NCBI GenBank assembly: GCA_965279205.1
Contig: OZ257144.1
Span: 310,001 to 374,000, forward strand
DNA from: UBA7672 sp965279205
GTDB taxonomy: Bacteria > Pseudomonadota > Alphaproteobacteria > Caulobacterales > Hyphomonadaceae
Length of the DNA stretch: 64,000 bases
Direction: 5' to 3'
Below, one piece after another: positions 33,858 through 41,922 of this stretch (positions within the stretch are counted from its first letter, which is position 1; the number at the start of each line of letters is the position of its first letter). Below the pieces are notes generated by a model. That model saw only the letters and a list, made by a program, of their open reading frames with translations. It had not been told where the DNA came from and searched no databases. A program made the position numbers and the translations under genes.

Positions 33858-34424
33858 GTGGAAGAGCCTGTTGAATCTGACCCACGCGTTGCCGCTCTTG
33901 AAGACAAGACGCTGCTGGTATTGGACGACGACGCGCCGTTTCGCGCGCGGCTCGCGCGGGCGCTGACGCAGCGCGGATTCGACGTGACCTCGCTGGGAAC
34001 CGTCGCCGAGGCGAAGGACCATCTCAAGAAGGCGCAGCCTGCCTTTGCTGTGGTCGACCTGCGTCTGGAAGACGGGTCGGGTCTCGACGTGGTCGAGGTG
34101 TTGCAGCGCGGACGCGAGGACACACACGCTGTGATCCTCACCGGCTATGGCGCCATCTCGACTGCGGTTGCCGCGGTCAAGGCCGGGGCGATCGACTACC
34201 TGCCCAAGCCCGCCGACATCGAGGATGTGGTGAATGCGCTGCTGACCGGCCGCTCGGACCGGCCGGAGCCGCCGGAAAATCCCATGTCGGCAGACCGGGT
34301 GCGCTGGGAACACATCCAGCGCGTCTACGAACTCTGCAACCACAACGTCTCGGAAACGGCGCGCCGGCTGAACATGCACCGCCGCACGCTGCAGCGGATT
34401 CTGGCGAAGCGCGCTCCGCGCTAG
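33858..34424 (+). CDS. regA: response regulator RegA/PrrA/ActR
   Basis: A 188-residue two-domain regulator: receiver domain with phosphoacceptor Asp67 in VVDLRLEDGSG, TGYGAISTAVAAVKAGA and the PKPAD Lys, a short proline-bearing linker (RPEPPENP), and the Fis-like HTH NHNVSETARRLNMHRRTLQR, ending ILAKRAPR as in the RegA family. It controls respiration, electron-transport and carbon/nitrogen genes in response to redox. GTG at 33858 with GGGAG 8 bases upstream is the start. It is probably cotranscribed with or immediately follows regB. Confidence 0.95.
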   Translation: MEEPVESDPRVAALEDKTLLVLDDDAPFRARLARALTQRGFDVTSLGTVAEAKDHLKKAQPAFAVVDLRLEDGSGLDVVEVLQRGREDTHAVILTGYGAISTAVAAVKAGAIDYLPKPADIEDVVNALLTGRSDRPEPPENPMSADRVRWEHIQRVYELCNHNVSETARRLNMHRRTLQRILAKRAPR

Positions 34425-34481
34425 GGCATTCGGACAATCGGCATACGGAACCTGCGCCGTGGCGTTGCCGCGTGCGCTCCT

Positions 34482-34588
34482 CTCCCCCTTGTGGGGAGAG
34501 GGTAGGGTGAGGGGGGCTGCAGGACGGCAAGCTGCCGGCTCGCACGCTGGACCGCCCCCACCCCTGCGCCCCTCCCCACAAGGGGGAG
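34482..34588. repeat. long inverted repeat, CTCCCC-type palindromic element
   Basis: CTCCCCCTTGTGGGGAG (34482-34498) and its exact reverse complement (34572-34588) form 17-bp arms separated by 73 bases, with further pairing of the flanking G-rich and C-rich tracts. It fills most of the 270-base gap between regA and the IalB-like gene. Elements of this sequence type are dispersed intergenic repeats in alphaproteobacteria. Confidence 0.75.
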
Positions 34589-34694
34589 GGGATTCCTCTT
34601 GCAGATCCGCCTGGATCAGACGCAGCTGCATTAAGGCTTGCGTCAAAGTTCGTTCGTATTCAGTCCTAACGGATACGGGCTGGAGATCTTGTTG

Positions 34695-35195
34695 ATGATA
34701 CGCGTGACTGCCGTTGTTCTGATTGCCCTTGCAGCCGCGCTTGCGCCGGCAGCGAGCGCGCAGTCGAAGGCGATCGGGCGGTACAAGGACTGGCGCGTCT
34801 TCACCGAAGGCTCGGGCAGGGACATGGTGTGCTTTGCCGCTGCCGATCCCACCGACAAGGCGCCCAAGAGCGTCGATCATGGCGAGGTGACGTTCTACGT
34901 TGCGACGTGGAAATCGGGCGCCGCGTCGAACCAGCCCAGCTTCAAGGTCGGCTATACGTTGAGGAAGGATCTTGCGCCGGAAGCCATCATCGGCCGCGAC
35001 CATTTTCCGATGTTTGCCGCTGGCCCGGAAGCCTTCGTCAAGGATGGACGCGACAGCTCGCTGGTCGCCGCGCTGAAGAAGGGATCCGAGCTGCGCATCG
35101 AAGCTGCGTCGGTGAAGGACGCGCGCACCGCCTACCATTTCTCGCTCAAGGGTTCGACCGAGGCGATCGACAAGGCGAAAGCGCTGTGTCGCTAG
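34695..35195 (+). CDS. invasion associated locus B (IalB)-like periplasmic protein
   Basis: A 166-residue protein with a Sec signal peptide (about 1-22, cleavage after ASA). The mature part shows IGRYKDWRVFT, GRDMVCFAAADP and YHFSLKGSTEAIDKAKALC, the pattern of the IalB family with its two flanking cysteines. In Bartonella IalB affects invasion, but in free-living relatives the role is a periplasmic stress or envelope one and is not established. ATG at 34695 fits the signal peptide. Its stop overlaps the next start by 10 bases. Confidence 0.75.
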   Translation: MIRVTAVVLIALAAALAPAASAQSKAIGRYKDWRVFTEGSGRDMVCFAAADPTDKAPKSVDHGEVTFYVATWKSGAASNQPSFKVGYTLRKDLAPEAIIGRDHFPMFAAGPEAFVKDGRDSSLVAALKKGSELRIEAASVKDARTAYHFSLKGSTEAIDKAKALCR

Positions 35196-35797
35196 GCTCG
35201 CCCCTCGGGCGTCGCGTTCCGACCCGGCTCGGGCCGGTCTGGTTCGACAATGCAGTGACGGACGCCGACCTCGACGTCATGGCGGATTATTTTCATCGAC
35301 CGGACCCGCATCTCGACACGCTCATCGACCGGACGAAGTTTCGCGGCGCAGCCGTGCTGCGTGAGCGCTACGCCTCCTGGGTGTGGAGCGGCGATCCCGC
35401 GCAGATGAGCAGCGTGTTCGCGCTGCGGGTGGAGAGCGCGGGCGCAAGCCGGCTGATCGGCTTTACAAACCTTCTCCGCAAGACGCCGGAGGAAAACTAT
35501 TCGCACTGGCACATCATCGATCCCCCGGATCGGGCAGGCGGGGTCTCTTCAGCGATCTATCCAACCCGGATCGACCTCTATTTTGACCTCTTCCCGATCG
35601 AGCGGCTGATACACCAGACGCGGGTGACCAATACCGGTGTCAACCGGATGCTCGACAAGTTCGTGCCGATTGCGAAGACGGAGTTCGTCGCCCGGCCGGA
35701 TGGCCTCGCCAAGCCGGGCGACTTCCACATGCGGTATGTTACGCGCGCCGACCTTCCGCGCATCCGCGAAACAGGAGCGCGGCTGGCCTCGTCGTGA
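35186..35797 (+). CDS. GNAT-fold-like protein
   Basis: A 203-residue protein. GTG at 35186 overlaps the end of the IalB-like gene, suggesting coupling. Mixed alpha/beta segments such as SSVFALRVESAGASRLIGFTNLL and THQTRVTNTGVNRMLDKF-like helices recall GNAT acetyltransferases, but a clear acetyl-CoA pocket motif is missing. The specific function is unknown. Confidence 0.6.
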   Translation: MSLGSPLGRRVPTRLGPVWFDNAVTDADLDVMADYFHRPDPHLDTLIDRTKFRGAAVLRERYASWVWSGDPAQMSSVFALRVESAGASRLIGFTNLLRKTPEENYSHWHIIDPPDRAGGVSSAIYPTRIDLYFDLFPIERLIHQTRVTNTGVNRMLDKFVPIAKTEFVARPDGLAKPGDFHMRYVTRADLPRIRETGARLASS

Positions 35798-35810
35798 CGC
35801 CGGCGCGTGG

Positions 35811-36812
35811 TCACCGGCTTGCCGTTCGCGCGTCGACCACACGCTGGCCGGAGAGGATGTTGGCGAGCGAATAGTTCGCCTCATGGCAGCTCGATGCGTA
35901 CATCCGGTAGGGCGCGCGGTAATATGAATACTCGGCGAGCCAGGGCGCGGTGTAAGCTTTCGGATCCTCGACGGTGAACTGGTAGACGAGTTCATCGGGA
36001 CCGGCGCGGGTGAAGCGCTCGATCACTTTCGCTTCTGGATTGACGATGAAGGCGCCGCCGAACAGCGGACGCACGCGGTCGCGCATCAGGAAGCCGGTGG
36101 TCTCGATGACGAGCGTGTCGCCGTCCCAGCGCGCGCCGGCGCCGGCGGAGCTTCCCGAGCTCAAACTTCCTGAAAAAGGGACGATGCGCGCGTCGGTACT
36201 GTACTCGCCGCTGATGACGATATGGTCCGGCGTCTGGACGAACGCGATCGGAAGGTCGAAGACGACGGCGGTGGGCGGAGGCATGGCGAGGCAGCGCTCG
36301 CTGGGGGCGCGGTCTTCGGGATTATCGGCTTTGCCGACAGGAATGTTGAAACCGACCGGCACGTCCTTCCGCGCTTCCGGCGTCAGCGGCAGCTTGCCGT
36401 CTGCGGGCAGCACCAGCAGGCGAGTGTGACGCTCGCCGCGGACGAGCGGGAAGCCCTTCATATCCTTGATGAGTTCCGCCGCCTGGGGATCGATATCTTC
36501 GATCATCTTCTTCACGGCGGGGGTCATGAACATCGCCATGATGCGGCCGAACGCTTCCTGCGCCTTGTCTTCTGGAAGGACAAGCTGCGCAGGAGTCATC
36601 GGGGAGGATTCGAGCGGAGCGAAGAAGTTCGACGTCGCGGTCCACACCACGCCCTGAAAATCGGGATGGCCATCCGGGGTGCGAGGAAGATCGGCGGGTG
36701 CAGCGAGGCTCGTGCCCCGCACCGGCGAAGTCTGAGCGATGGCCACGGGCGCGGCGAGCATGGCGAGGCTGACGCCCGCGACAACGCGAGCAGCGAGGTG
36801 GAGGCGAAGCAT
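35811..36812 (-). CDS. secreted protein of the RTPDGxPDFQG family (second copy)
   Basis: A 333-residue protein with signal peptide (about 1-26, cleavage near AIAQ). Motifs shared with the protein at 24296-25339 occur in the same order: LPRTPDGHPDFQGVVWT, ERCLAM, RWDGDTLVIETTGF, KVIERFTRAGPDELVYQFTVED and CHEANYSLANIL. The family function is unknown. The two copies are about 11 kb apart and moderately diverged, so the duplication is not recent. It is convergent with the GNAT-like gene. Confidence 0.78.
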   Translation of the reverse strand: MLRLHLAARVVAGVSLAMLAAPVAIAQTSPVRGTSLAAPADLPRTPDGHPDFQGVVWTATSNFFAPLESSPMTPAQLVLPEDKAQEAFGRIMAMFMTPAVKKMIEDIDPQAAELIKDMKGFPLVRGERHTRLLVLPADGKLPLTPEARKDVPVGFNIPVGKADNPEDRAPSERCLAMPPPTAVVFDLPIAFVQTPDHIVISGEYSTDARIVPFSGSLSSGSSAGAGARWDGDTLVIETTGFLMRDRVRPLFGGAFIVNPEAKVIERFTRAGPDELVYQFTVEDPKAYTAPWLAEYSYYRAPYRMYASSCHEANYSLANILSGQRVVDARTASR

Positions 36813-36893
36813 GGGAGCGTCCCCTTGTCGTCGGCCGCATCCAGATTGGGCGGCTCAAGGGTTAGTCGCCGCTGGTCTTCCGGCTGGATGCAG

Positions 36894-37193
36894 TCAATTG
36901 CGGAAACGCCGCAGGATTTGTTCGAGCTGTGGCGAATAGAGAAGATATCCCGCCGCCAGGCTGGCGATCACGACGAGGCCGGCCACGTCGAAAACCTTCG
37001 CGCCCACGGCGATGCCGATCAGCGAAACGAGGATGACCGCCAGGCCGACGCCCAGCATTTGCAGCGAGCGGCTGCGGAACCGGTTGCGTTCGCGGCGTTC
37101 CATCACGCTGAGGCGGAACATGGGGTCGTGCGCCGGCGGCGCATCGCCGCGCAGTAGTTCCCCGATACGGTCGTCGTCCGTTTCCGGCGTCAT
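36894..37193 (-). CDS. small membrane protein coupled to ECF sigma factor
   Basis: A 99-residue protein: soluble basic N-terminus (about 1-42) then two transmembrane helices (about 46-65 and 68-86). Its ATG overlaps the sigma factor stop by 4 bases, so the two are translationally coupled. It carries no zinc-finger anti-sigma motif, yet the position is that of an anti-sigma factor; this is only positional evidence. Confidence 0.7.
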   Translation of the reverse strand: MTPETDDDRIGELLRGDAPPAHDPMFRLSVMERRERNRFRSRSLQMLGVGLAVILVSLIGIAVGAKVFDVAGLVVIASLAAGYLLYSPQLEQILRRFRN

Positions 37194-37714
37194 GTCTGGT
37201 CTCCGAGCGCCTGGCGCAGCTTTTCACGGCCGCGCGCCACATGAGATTTGATCGTTCCCAGCGGAATGTCGAGCGCTTCCGCTGCTTCTGCATGGGTGAA
37301 TCCATGCGCAAGGCACATCATCACCGCCGCTCTCTGGTCCGCTGACAGCGAGGACAGCGCCCGCTGCAGGGCGGCCCGTTCCGGCCGCGCTGCATCCTCG
37401 GCGCTGGCGGGGGCCTCGGCATCATGCCAGGCGGTGTCGCGCTTGCGTCTGCGAAACCACCAGCGCTGTGTATCCTTGGCCTTGCGCCATGCGATCGAGA
37501 ACAGCCACGAGCGCACGCTTGATCCGCCGCGGAAGGAGCGCGCCTGCGTCCACGCCGCAAGGAAAGTCTCCTGCGCGATGTCATCCGCATCCTCCCGCGC
37601 GGCGATCCCGCGCAGGAAATTCCGGACGGCCTGCTGGTGTCGGTCGATCAGGCGGTTGAACGCCCGTTCCGAACCGTCGCAGACCTCGGCAAGCAGGGCT
37701 GCGTCATCCTCCAT
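37190..37714 (-). CDS. ECF-type RNA polymerase sigma factor
   Basis: A 174-residue sigma-70 family ECF factor. Region 2 has AFNRLIDRHQQAVRNFLRGI and DADDIAQETFLAAWTQA, with FRGGSSVRSWLFSIAWRKA as region 2.4. Region 4 has LSADQRAAVMMCLAHGFTHA and the HTH EAAEALDIPLGTIKSHVARGREKLR. The start codon follows the upstream gene stop directly (TAGATG), so it is the middle gene of a three-gene operon between two small membrane proteins. The target promoter and signal are unknown. Confidence 0.92.
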   Translation of the reverse strand: MEDDAALLAEVCDGSERAFNRLIDRHQQAVRNFLRGIAAREDADDIAQETFLAAWTQARSFRGGSSVRSWLFSIAWRKAKDTQRWWFRRRKRDTAWHDAEAPASAEDAARPERAALQRALSSLSADQRAAVMMCLAHGFTHAEAAEALDIPLGTIKSHVARGREKLRQALGDQT

Positions 37715-38149
37715 CTATTTTGCGGGTGTGGTGATGACCGCAACAAGCCGCGCGGCGGCGCCGGCCACGCAGGCGATGGTGACGATGACAGCGCCGTAGA
37801 ACAGCCATTCGGGCGCCCGCCCTTCGGATGCCCACCAGGCAAGGCCGCCTGTCAGACCCGCGGCGAACAGGCTGCCGACAAAATGGGAGAGGTGGACGCT
37901 GGCGCGCACCGCCGCCTGCTCGCTCGCCTGCTTTGCCGCCGCCTTGTGCTGCTGGGCTTGTCCGCTGAGCGCCTCCACGATAGCCGGGGGCGGCTCGACC
38001 CCCTTCTCGGCATAGGTCCTGAGGATATCGAGTTCCTTCAGGCGCGCCCTGTGGGCCAGGATGCCGCCGAAGATCATCCCTCCGAAGGAGATGATCACGA
38101 AGCCGATCCAGAACACGTACCAGTAGATTTCGGGTAGTTTGCCGTCCAT
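37715..38149 (-). CDS. membrane protein upstream of ECF sigma factor
   Basis: A 144-residue protein with an N-terminal transmembrane helix (about 8-29), a charged probable coiled coil (about 30-88) and two C-terminal transmembrane helices (about 92-110 and 117-137). ATG at 38149 is chosen because GGAAGGGG precedes it on the minus strand. It may sense the envelope and control the adjacent sigma factor, or be a target; not recognisable as a named anti-sigma family. Confidence 0.7.
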   Translation of the reverse strand: MDGKLPEIYWYVFWIGFVIISFGGMIFGGILAHRARLKELDILRTYAEKGVEPPPAIVEALSGQAQQHKAAAKQASEQAAVRASVHLSHFVGSLFAAGLTGGLAWWASEGRAPEWLFYGAVIVTIACVAGAAARLVAVITTPAK

Positions 38150-38272
38150 TCGTCGCCCCTTCCGTGTCCGCCCGATGCGGGCGAACGATCTCACGGATAA
38201 GTCGTCGCCGGAACGGCTGGCGGATGCAGGGTGGCTGGCCTTCTTTCGCTCGGGAACGCCGCGGCGCCGGGC

Positions 38273-39541
38273 TTACGATCCGGGCGAGACGTCGTCCGCC
38301 CGTTTCAGCAGGAAGGTGCGCTCGCGCTGGTTGGTGGCAAGGCTCGCTGCCCGGGTGAATTCGGCCTGCGCCTCGGCATTGCGGCCAAGCTTCGACAGGA
38401 GGTCGGCGCGCGCCGCGGGCAGGAGATGGTAGGCCTTGAGCGCAGGCTCGGCGGTCAGCCGGTCAAGGATGTCGAGGCCGGACTGCGGGCCTTCCGCCAT
38501 GCCGACCGCGATGGCGCGGTTGAGCTCCACCACTGGCGATCGGGTCAGCGCATGGAGCCGCGCATAGAGCGCCGCGATCCTCGGCCAGTCCGTGTCGGCG
38601 GCTTTCGACGCGCGGGCATGGCAGGCGATGATGGCGGCCTGCAGCGCATAGAAGCCCTCCGCGCCGCCAAGCTGTTCGGCGCGGGCAAGCGCCGCAAGGC
38701 CGCGGCCGATCAGCAGACGATCCCAGCGCGCGCGGTTCTGGTCGAGCAGCAGGACAGGCGCGCCTGTCTCGTCGATGCGCGCCGGCGTGCGCGACGCGTG
38801 CAGCTCCATCAGTCCGAGCAGGCCATGGACTTCCGGTTCATCGGGAGCGAGAGCGGCAAGGATGCGGCCGAGGCGCAGCGCCTCGTCGCACAGCTGCGGG
38901 CGCATCCAGTCCTCGCCTTGCGTGGCGGCATAGCCCTCGTTGAAGATCAGATAGACCACTTCCAGAACGGCGGAGAGCCGCGCGGCGAGCTCCGCTCCGC
39001 GCGGTGTCTCGTAGGAGAGGCCTGAGTCCGACAGCGTACGCTTGGCGCGCACGATGCGCTGGGCGATGGCGGATTCGCTCGACAGGAAGGCGCGCGCGAT
39101 CTCCTCCGTGGTGAGGCCGCCGACCAGGCGCAGCGTCAGCGCGGCGCGCGCCTCGGTGGAAAGCACCGGATGGCAGGCGGTGAAGATCAGGCTGAGACGT
39201 TCATCGCCGACATCGTCGTCCATGGCCGCTTCGATCGCCTCGACGCTGCTGTCGCTCTGGTCTTCCAGGTCCCGGCCGATCTCGGCGTGCTTGCGTGCGA
39301 GCATCTTGTTGCGGCGGAAGCCGTCGATGGCGCGCCGCTTGGCCGCCGCCATCAGCCAGGCGCGGGGATTGTCCGGTATGCCTGTCTTCGGCCAGTCGGT
39401 GAGCGCAATGACGAGCGCGTCCTGCGCCAGCTCTTCCGCCAGGCTCACATCGCGCACCATCCGGGCAAGGCCGGCGATCAGCCGGGCCTGTTCGATCCGG
39501 AAGACCGCCTCGATCGCCTGATGGGTTTCGGTCGCCGCCAC
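38273..39541 (-). CDS. ECF42-type sigma factor with long C-terminal extension
   Basis: A 422-residue sigma factor, more than twice the usual ECF length. Region 2: VSLAEELAQDALVIALTDWP, NPRAWLMAAAKRRAIDGFRR. Region 4: TLRLVGGLTTEEIARAFLSS, ESAIAQRIVRAKRTL. The roughly 230-residue extension includes LIFNEGYAA, LGLMELHASR and helical-repeat-like segments as in the ECF42 group (tetratricopeptide-type extension), which is typically encoded next to DGPF/YCII proteins. Here two such proteins precede it in the same operon. The extension, instead of a separate anti-sigma factor, is thought to regulate the activity of this group. Confidence 0.88.
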   Translation of the reverse strand: MAATETHQAIEAVFRIEQARLIAGLARMVRDVSLAEELAQDALVIALTDWPKTGIPDNPRAWLMAAAKRRAIDGFRRNKMLARKHAEIGRDLEDQSDSSVEAIEAAMDDDVGDERLSLIFTACHPVLSTEARAALTLRLVGGLTTEEIARAFLSSESAIAQRIVRAKRTLSDSGLSYETPRGAELAARLSAVLEVVYLIFNEGYAATQGEDWMRPQLCDEALRLGRILAALAPDEPEVHGLLGLMELHASRTPARIDETGAPVLLLDQNRARWDRLLIGRGLAALARAEQLGGAEGFYALQAAIIACHARASKAADTDWPRIAALYARLHALTRSPVVELNRAIAVGMAEGPQSGLDILDRLTAEPALKAYHLLPAARADLLSKLGRNAEAQAEFTRAASLATNQRERTFLLKRADDVSPGS

Positions 39542-39597
39542 GCTTCCCGCTTAGACACGGGAGAGGGGGAGGGCAAGTCGCGGCGGCTGAAGCGATA

Positions 39598-40020
39598 TCA
39601 GCTTCCGCCCATCTTCTGGCGCGTCCGCTCATGCAGGTCGGCGACCGCCGGCGTCAGGGCCTCGCCGAAATCGGCGGCTTCGAAAATCGGGCGGATCTCG
39701 ATCTCGCTCGGACCGGGCATGGGATTGGGGCACCGCTTCAGCCAGGCGATGGCCTCCGCCATGTCCTTCACCTGCCACATCCAGAAACCGGCGACGAGTT
39801 CGCGGGTCTCGGTAAAGGGGCCGTCGATGACGGTGCGCGATGCGCCATCGAAAGCGACGCGCTTACCCTTCACCGACGGATGCAGGCCGTCGCCCGCAAG
39901 CAGGATGCCGGCATTGACCAGCTCTTCGTTGTACTTGCCCATGGCGGTCAGGAGTTCGGTCGTGGGCATGATGCCCGCTTCGCTTTCCTTGGTCGCCTTT
40001 ACGAAAACCATTACGCGCAT
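39598..40020 (-). CDS. YciI/DGPF-domain protein
   Basis: A 140-residue protein of the YCII/DGPF family: start MRVMVFVKATKESEAG, central RTVIDGPFTETRELVAGFW with the eponymous DGPF motif, and KDMAEAIAWLKRCP. ATG at 40020 has AGGGAG upstream. It is the second gene of the operon, 17 bases after the first YciI gene and 56 bases before the sigma gene. YciI proteins have ferredoxin-like folds; function with ECF42 factors is unknown. Confidence 0.88.
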   Translation of the reverse strand: MRVMVFVKATKESEAGIMPTTELLTAMGKYNEELVNAGILLAGDGLHPSVKGKRVAFDGASRTVIDGPFTETRELVAGFWMWQVKDMAEAIAWLKRCPNPMPGPSEIEIRPIFEAADFGEALTPAVADLHERTRQKMGGS

Positions 40021-40037
40021 TGCCGTGTCTCCCTGAT

Positions 40038-40409
40038 CTAGTGCTGCGGGTCGTGCGGGTTGCCCATCATCGGGCGCATTTCGCAGGTGCCTTCCCAGCC
40101 TTCGCCGAACTCCCTGTGGACGTTCATGAAGTCGATGCCAGACTGGATGGCCTCCTCGCGGGTCTTGAATTCGAAGATGGCGTAGCCCCCGACGACTTCC
40201 TTCGATTCCACGAAGGGGCCATCGATGACGCTGACCTTGCCGCCTTCGAGCTTGATGTGCGCTCCGCCCATCGGCAGGGGCATCAGCCCGCCGCTGTCGA
40301 TCATCGCGCCGGACTGGATGGCCTTGGTGGCCATCTTGTCGAGTTCCTCGAACAGGCGCTTGGGCGGCATGCCCGACTGGCAGGATTTGACGAGATACAT
40401 GTAGCGCAT
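40038..40409 (-). CDS. YciI/DGPF-domain protein
   Basis: A 123-residue DGPF protein: MRYMYLVKSCQSG, SVIDGPFVESKEVVGGYAIFEFKTREEAI, and VHREFGEGWEGTCEMRPM. ATG at 40409 is chosen with AGGGAG upstream; the longer frame from 40436 has no such site and would include the predicted transcription start. It is the first gene of the ECF42 operon, with a candidate promoter at 40443-40469. Confidence 0.88.
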   Translation of the reverse strand: MRYMYLVKSCQSGMPPKRLFEELDKMATKAIQSGAMIDSGGLMPLPMGGAHIKLEGGKVSVIDGPFVESKEVVGGYAIFEFKTREEAIQSGIDFMNVHREFGEGWEGTCEMRPMMGNPHDPQH

Positions 40410-40442
40410 GAGAACTCCCTGATTTCGTGTCTTCACCCTGAG

Positions 40443-40469
40443 GACGAACGGGACACAAGCCTATCGACA
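40443..40469 (-). promoter_or_regulatory. candidate ECF42-type promoter of the YciI-YciI-sigma operon
   Basis: On the minus strand TGTCGA (40469-40464) is separated by 17 bases from CGTC (40446-40443). TGTCGA and CG(A/T)C are, to my knowledge, the elements reported for ECF42 promoters. The site would give a start about 27 bases before the first YciI codon and so implies autoregulation. Confidence 0.6.
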
Positions 40470-40566
40470 GGCTCGATCGAATATTTCTTATCCCGGCAGG
40501 AAAGCTTGTCCCAGAAGGCTTCCCGCCTAGTGTTGTGACCAGACAATCCAGCAGCGAGGACACGCC

Positions 40567-40932
40567 ATGGCCTATGTCGACGGTTTCATCCTTCCCGTTC
40601 CGGAAGCGAACCTGGAAGCGTACAAGAAGGACGCCAGGAAGGCCTCCAAGGCGTGGATGAAGTATGGGGCGCTGCAGTACTGGGAATGCCTCGCTGACGA
40701 CGTGCCGGTGGGCAAGTCGACCGACTTCTGGAAGGCGGTGAAGAAGAAGGACGGCGAGACCGTGGTGTTCGCCTTCGCCGTCTACAGGAACCGCAAGCAT
40801 CGCGACGAGGTGATGAAGAAGGTGATGGCCGATCCAAGCATGCAGATGGATCCGGCCACGATGCCTTTCGACGGCAAGCGCATGTTCTGGGGCGGCTTCA
40901 AACCGATGATCGAGCTGCAGGCGAAGGAATAG
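40567..40932 (+). CDS. DUF1428 family protein
   Basis: A 121-residue ferredoxin-like small protein: MAYVDGFILPVPEANLEAYKK, YGALQYWECLADDVP, ETVVFAFAVYRNRKHRDEV and MPFDGKRMFWGGF are standard for DUF1428. It is a dimeric alpha-beta barrel type fold of unknown function. GAGGA lies a few bases before the ATG. It is divergent from the ECF42 operon and is often found near DGPF genes, so it may be regulated with them, though no TGTCGA element is visible on its own strand. Confidence 0.88.
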   Translation: MAYVDGFILPVPEANLEAYKKDARKASKAWMKYGALQYWECLADDVPVGKSTDFWKAVKKKDGETVVFAFAVYRNRKHRDEVMKKVMADPSMQMDPATMPFDGKRMFWGGFKPMIELQAKE

Positions 40933-41051
40933 GGCGCCGCCACTCCCGTAACAGCTGCCAACGGACTGTCAGCATGCTTTGCGGGAAGCATGTGGGATGG
41001 CGCGCGTCTGCGCTATGCCTCCTCCGGTTCGAAGGGGAGTGCAACCGCATC

Positions 41052-41921
41052 ATGGGTAAGACAGTCGCGATACTTGGCGCCAGCGGCGTCTATGGGCGGC
41101 ACCTGATACCGCGCCTTGTGCGGGCGGGGTACGCGGTGCGGGCGCTGGTGCGGCGTGTGGAGGCTGCGGGTGTGGCGCGCGGGTGTGGCGCGGACGTGTG
41201 TGTGGCCGATGTGTTCGACGCCGAGGCGCTACGCGTGGGGCTGCACGGGTGTGATGTGGGCATCAACCTGGCCACGTCGCTGCCGGGGCCAAGCGGGCGT
41301 GGCGACTATGAGGTGAACGACCGTGTGCGGCGCGAGGGTGCGCCGTTGTGGGTGGAGGCGTGTCGTGCGGCGGGTGTGGGGCGCGTGGTGCAGCAGAGCA
41401 TAGCGATGGTGAACGCGGGGGGCGCCGTGCTGGCTGACGAGGAGACGCCGTTCCATGCGGGCGGCAACGAGGTGGCGACCAGGGCGGTGGAGGCCACGCT
41501 GGCGATGGAGCAGGCAGTGCGCGAGTCGCGGCTCGACTGGATGATCCTGCGTGGCGGGTTGTTCTATGGGCCGGGCACGGGGTTCGACGATGACTGGTAC
41601 GCGCGTGCGGCGGCGGGCAAGCTGCGCGTGCCCCGTGGTGGCGAGGACTATGTGTCGCTGGTGCACATCGCCGACATGGCGGCGGCGACGGTGGCGGCGC
41701 TGGATGCGGGCGTATCGGAGCGTGCGCTGATCGTGGCGGACGACCATCCAGCGCAGTGGCGCGACGTGTACGGCTATGTGGCGGAGGCGGCGGGCGCGCC
41801 GCCGCCCGCTGTGGGCGGGCGCGCCGGCTTCCCGTCCTGCCGTGTGAGCAACCGCCGCGCGCGCGAGGCGCTGTCGTGGTCACCACGCTACGCAGACTAC
41901 CGCGCAGGCCTGGTGCGCTGA
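41052..41921 (+). CDS. NAD(P)-dependent epimerase/SDR family protein
   Basis: A 289-residue Rossmann protein: start MGKTVAILGASGVYGRHLIPRL (GxxGxxG), DVCVADVFDAEAL, LDWMILRGGLFYGPGTG, and YVSLVHIADMAAATVAAL. This is the pattern of extended or atypical SDR epimerases acting on nucleotide-sugar or similar substrates. The usual YxxxK motif is not evident, so the activity is uncertain. Third-position use is strikingly GTG/CGT/TGT/GGT-heavy compared with neighbours, which may mean transfer or special constraint. ATG 41052 is used; the upstream frame has no signal. Confidence 0.82.
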   Translation: MGKTVAILGASGVYGRHLIPRLVRAGYAVRALVRRVEAAGVARGCGADVCVADVFDAEALRVGLHGCDVGINLATSLPGPSGRGDYEVNDRVRREGAPLWVEACRAAGVGRVVQQSIAMVNAGGAVLADEETPFHAGGNEVATRAVEATLAMEQAVRESRLDWMILRGGLFYGPGTGFDDDWYARAAAGKLRVPRGGEDYVSLVHIADMAAATVAALDAGVSERALIVADDHPAQWRDVYGYVAEAAGAPPPAVGGRAGFPSCRVSNRRAREALSWSPRYADYRAGLVR

Positions 41922-41922
41922 A

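Noticed and set aside
39598..40800. 400-codon frame joining the YciI gene with an upstream arginine-rich part
   Set aside because: The true DGPF protein starts at 40020 with a ribosome binding site; the upstream extension is antisense to DUF1428 and out of frame with the other YciI gene.
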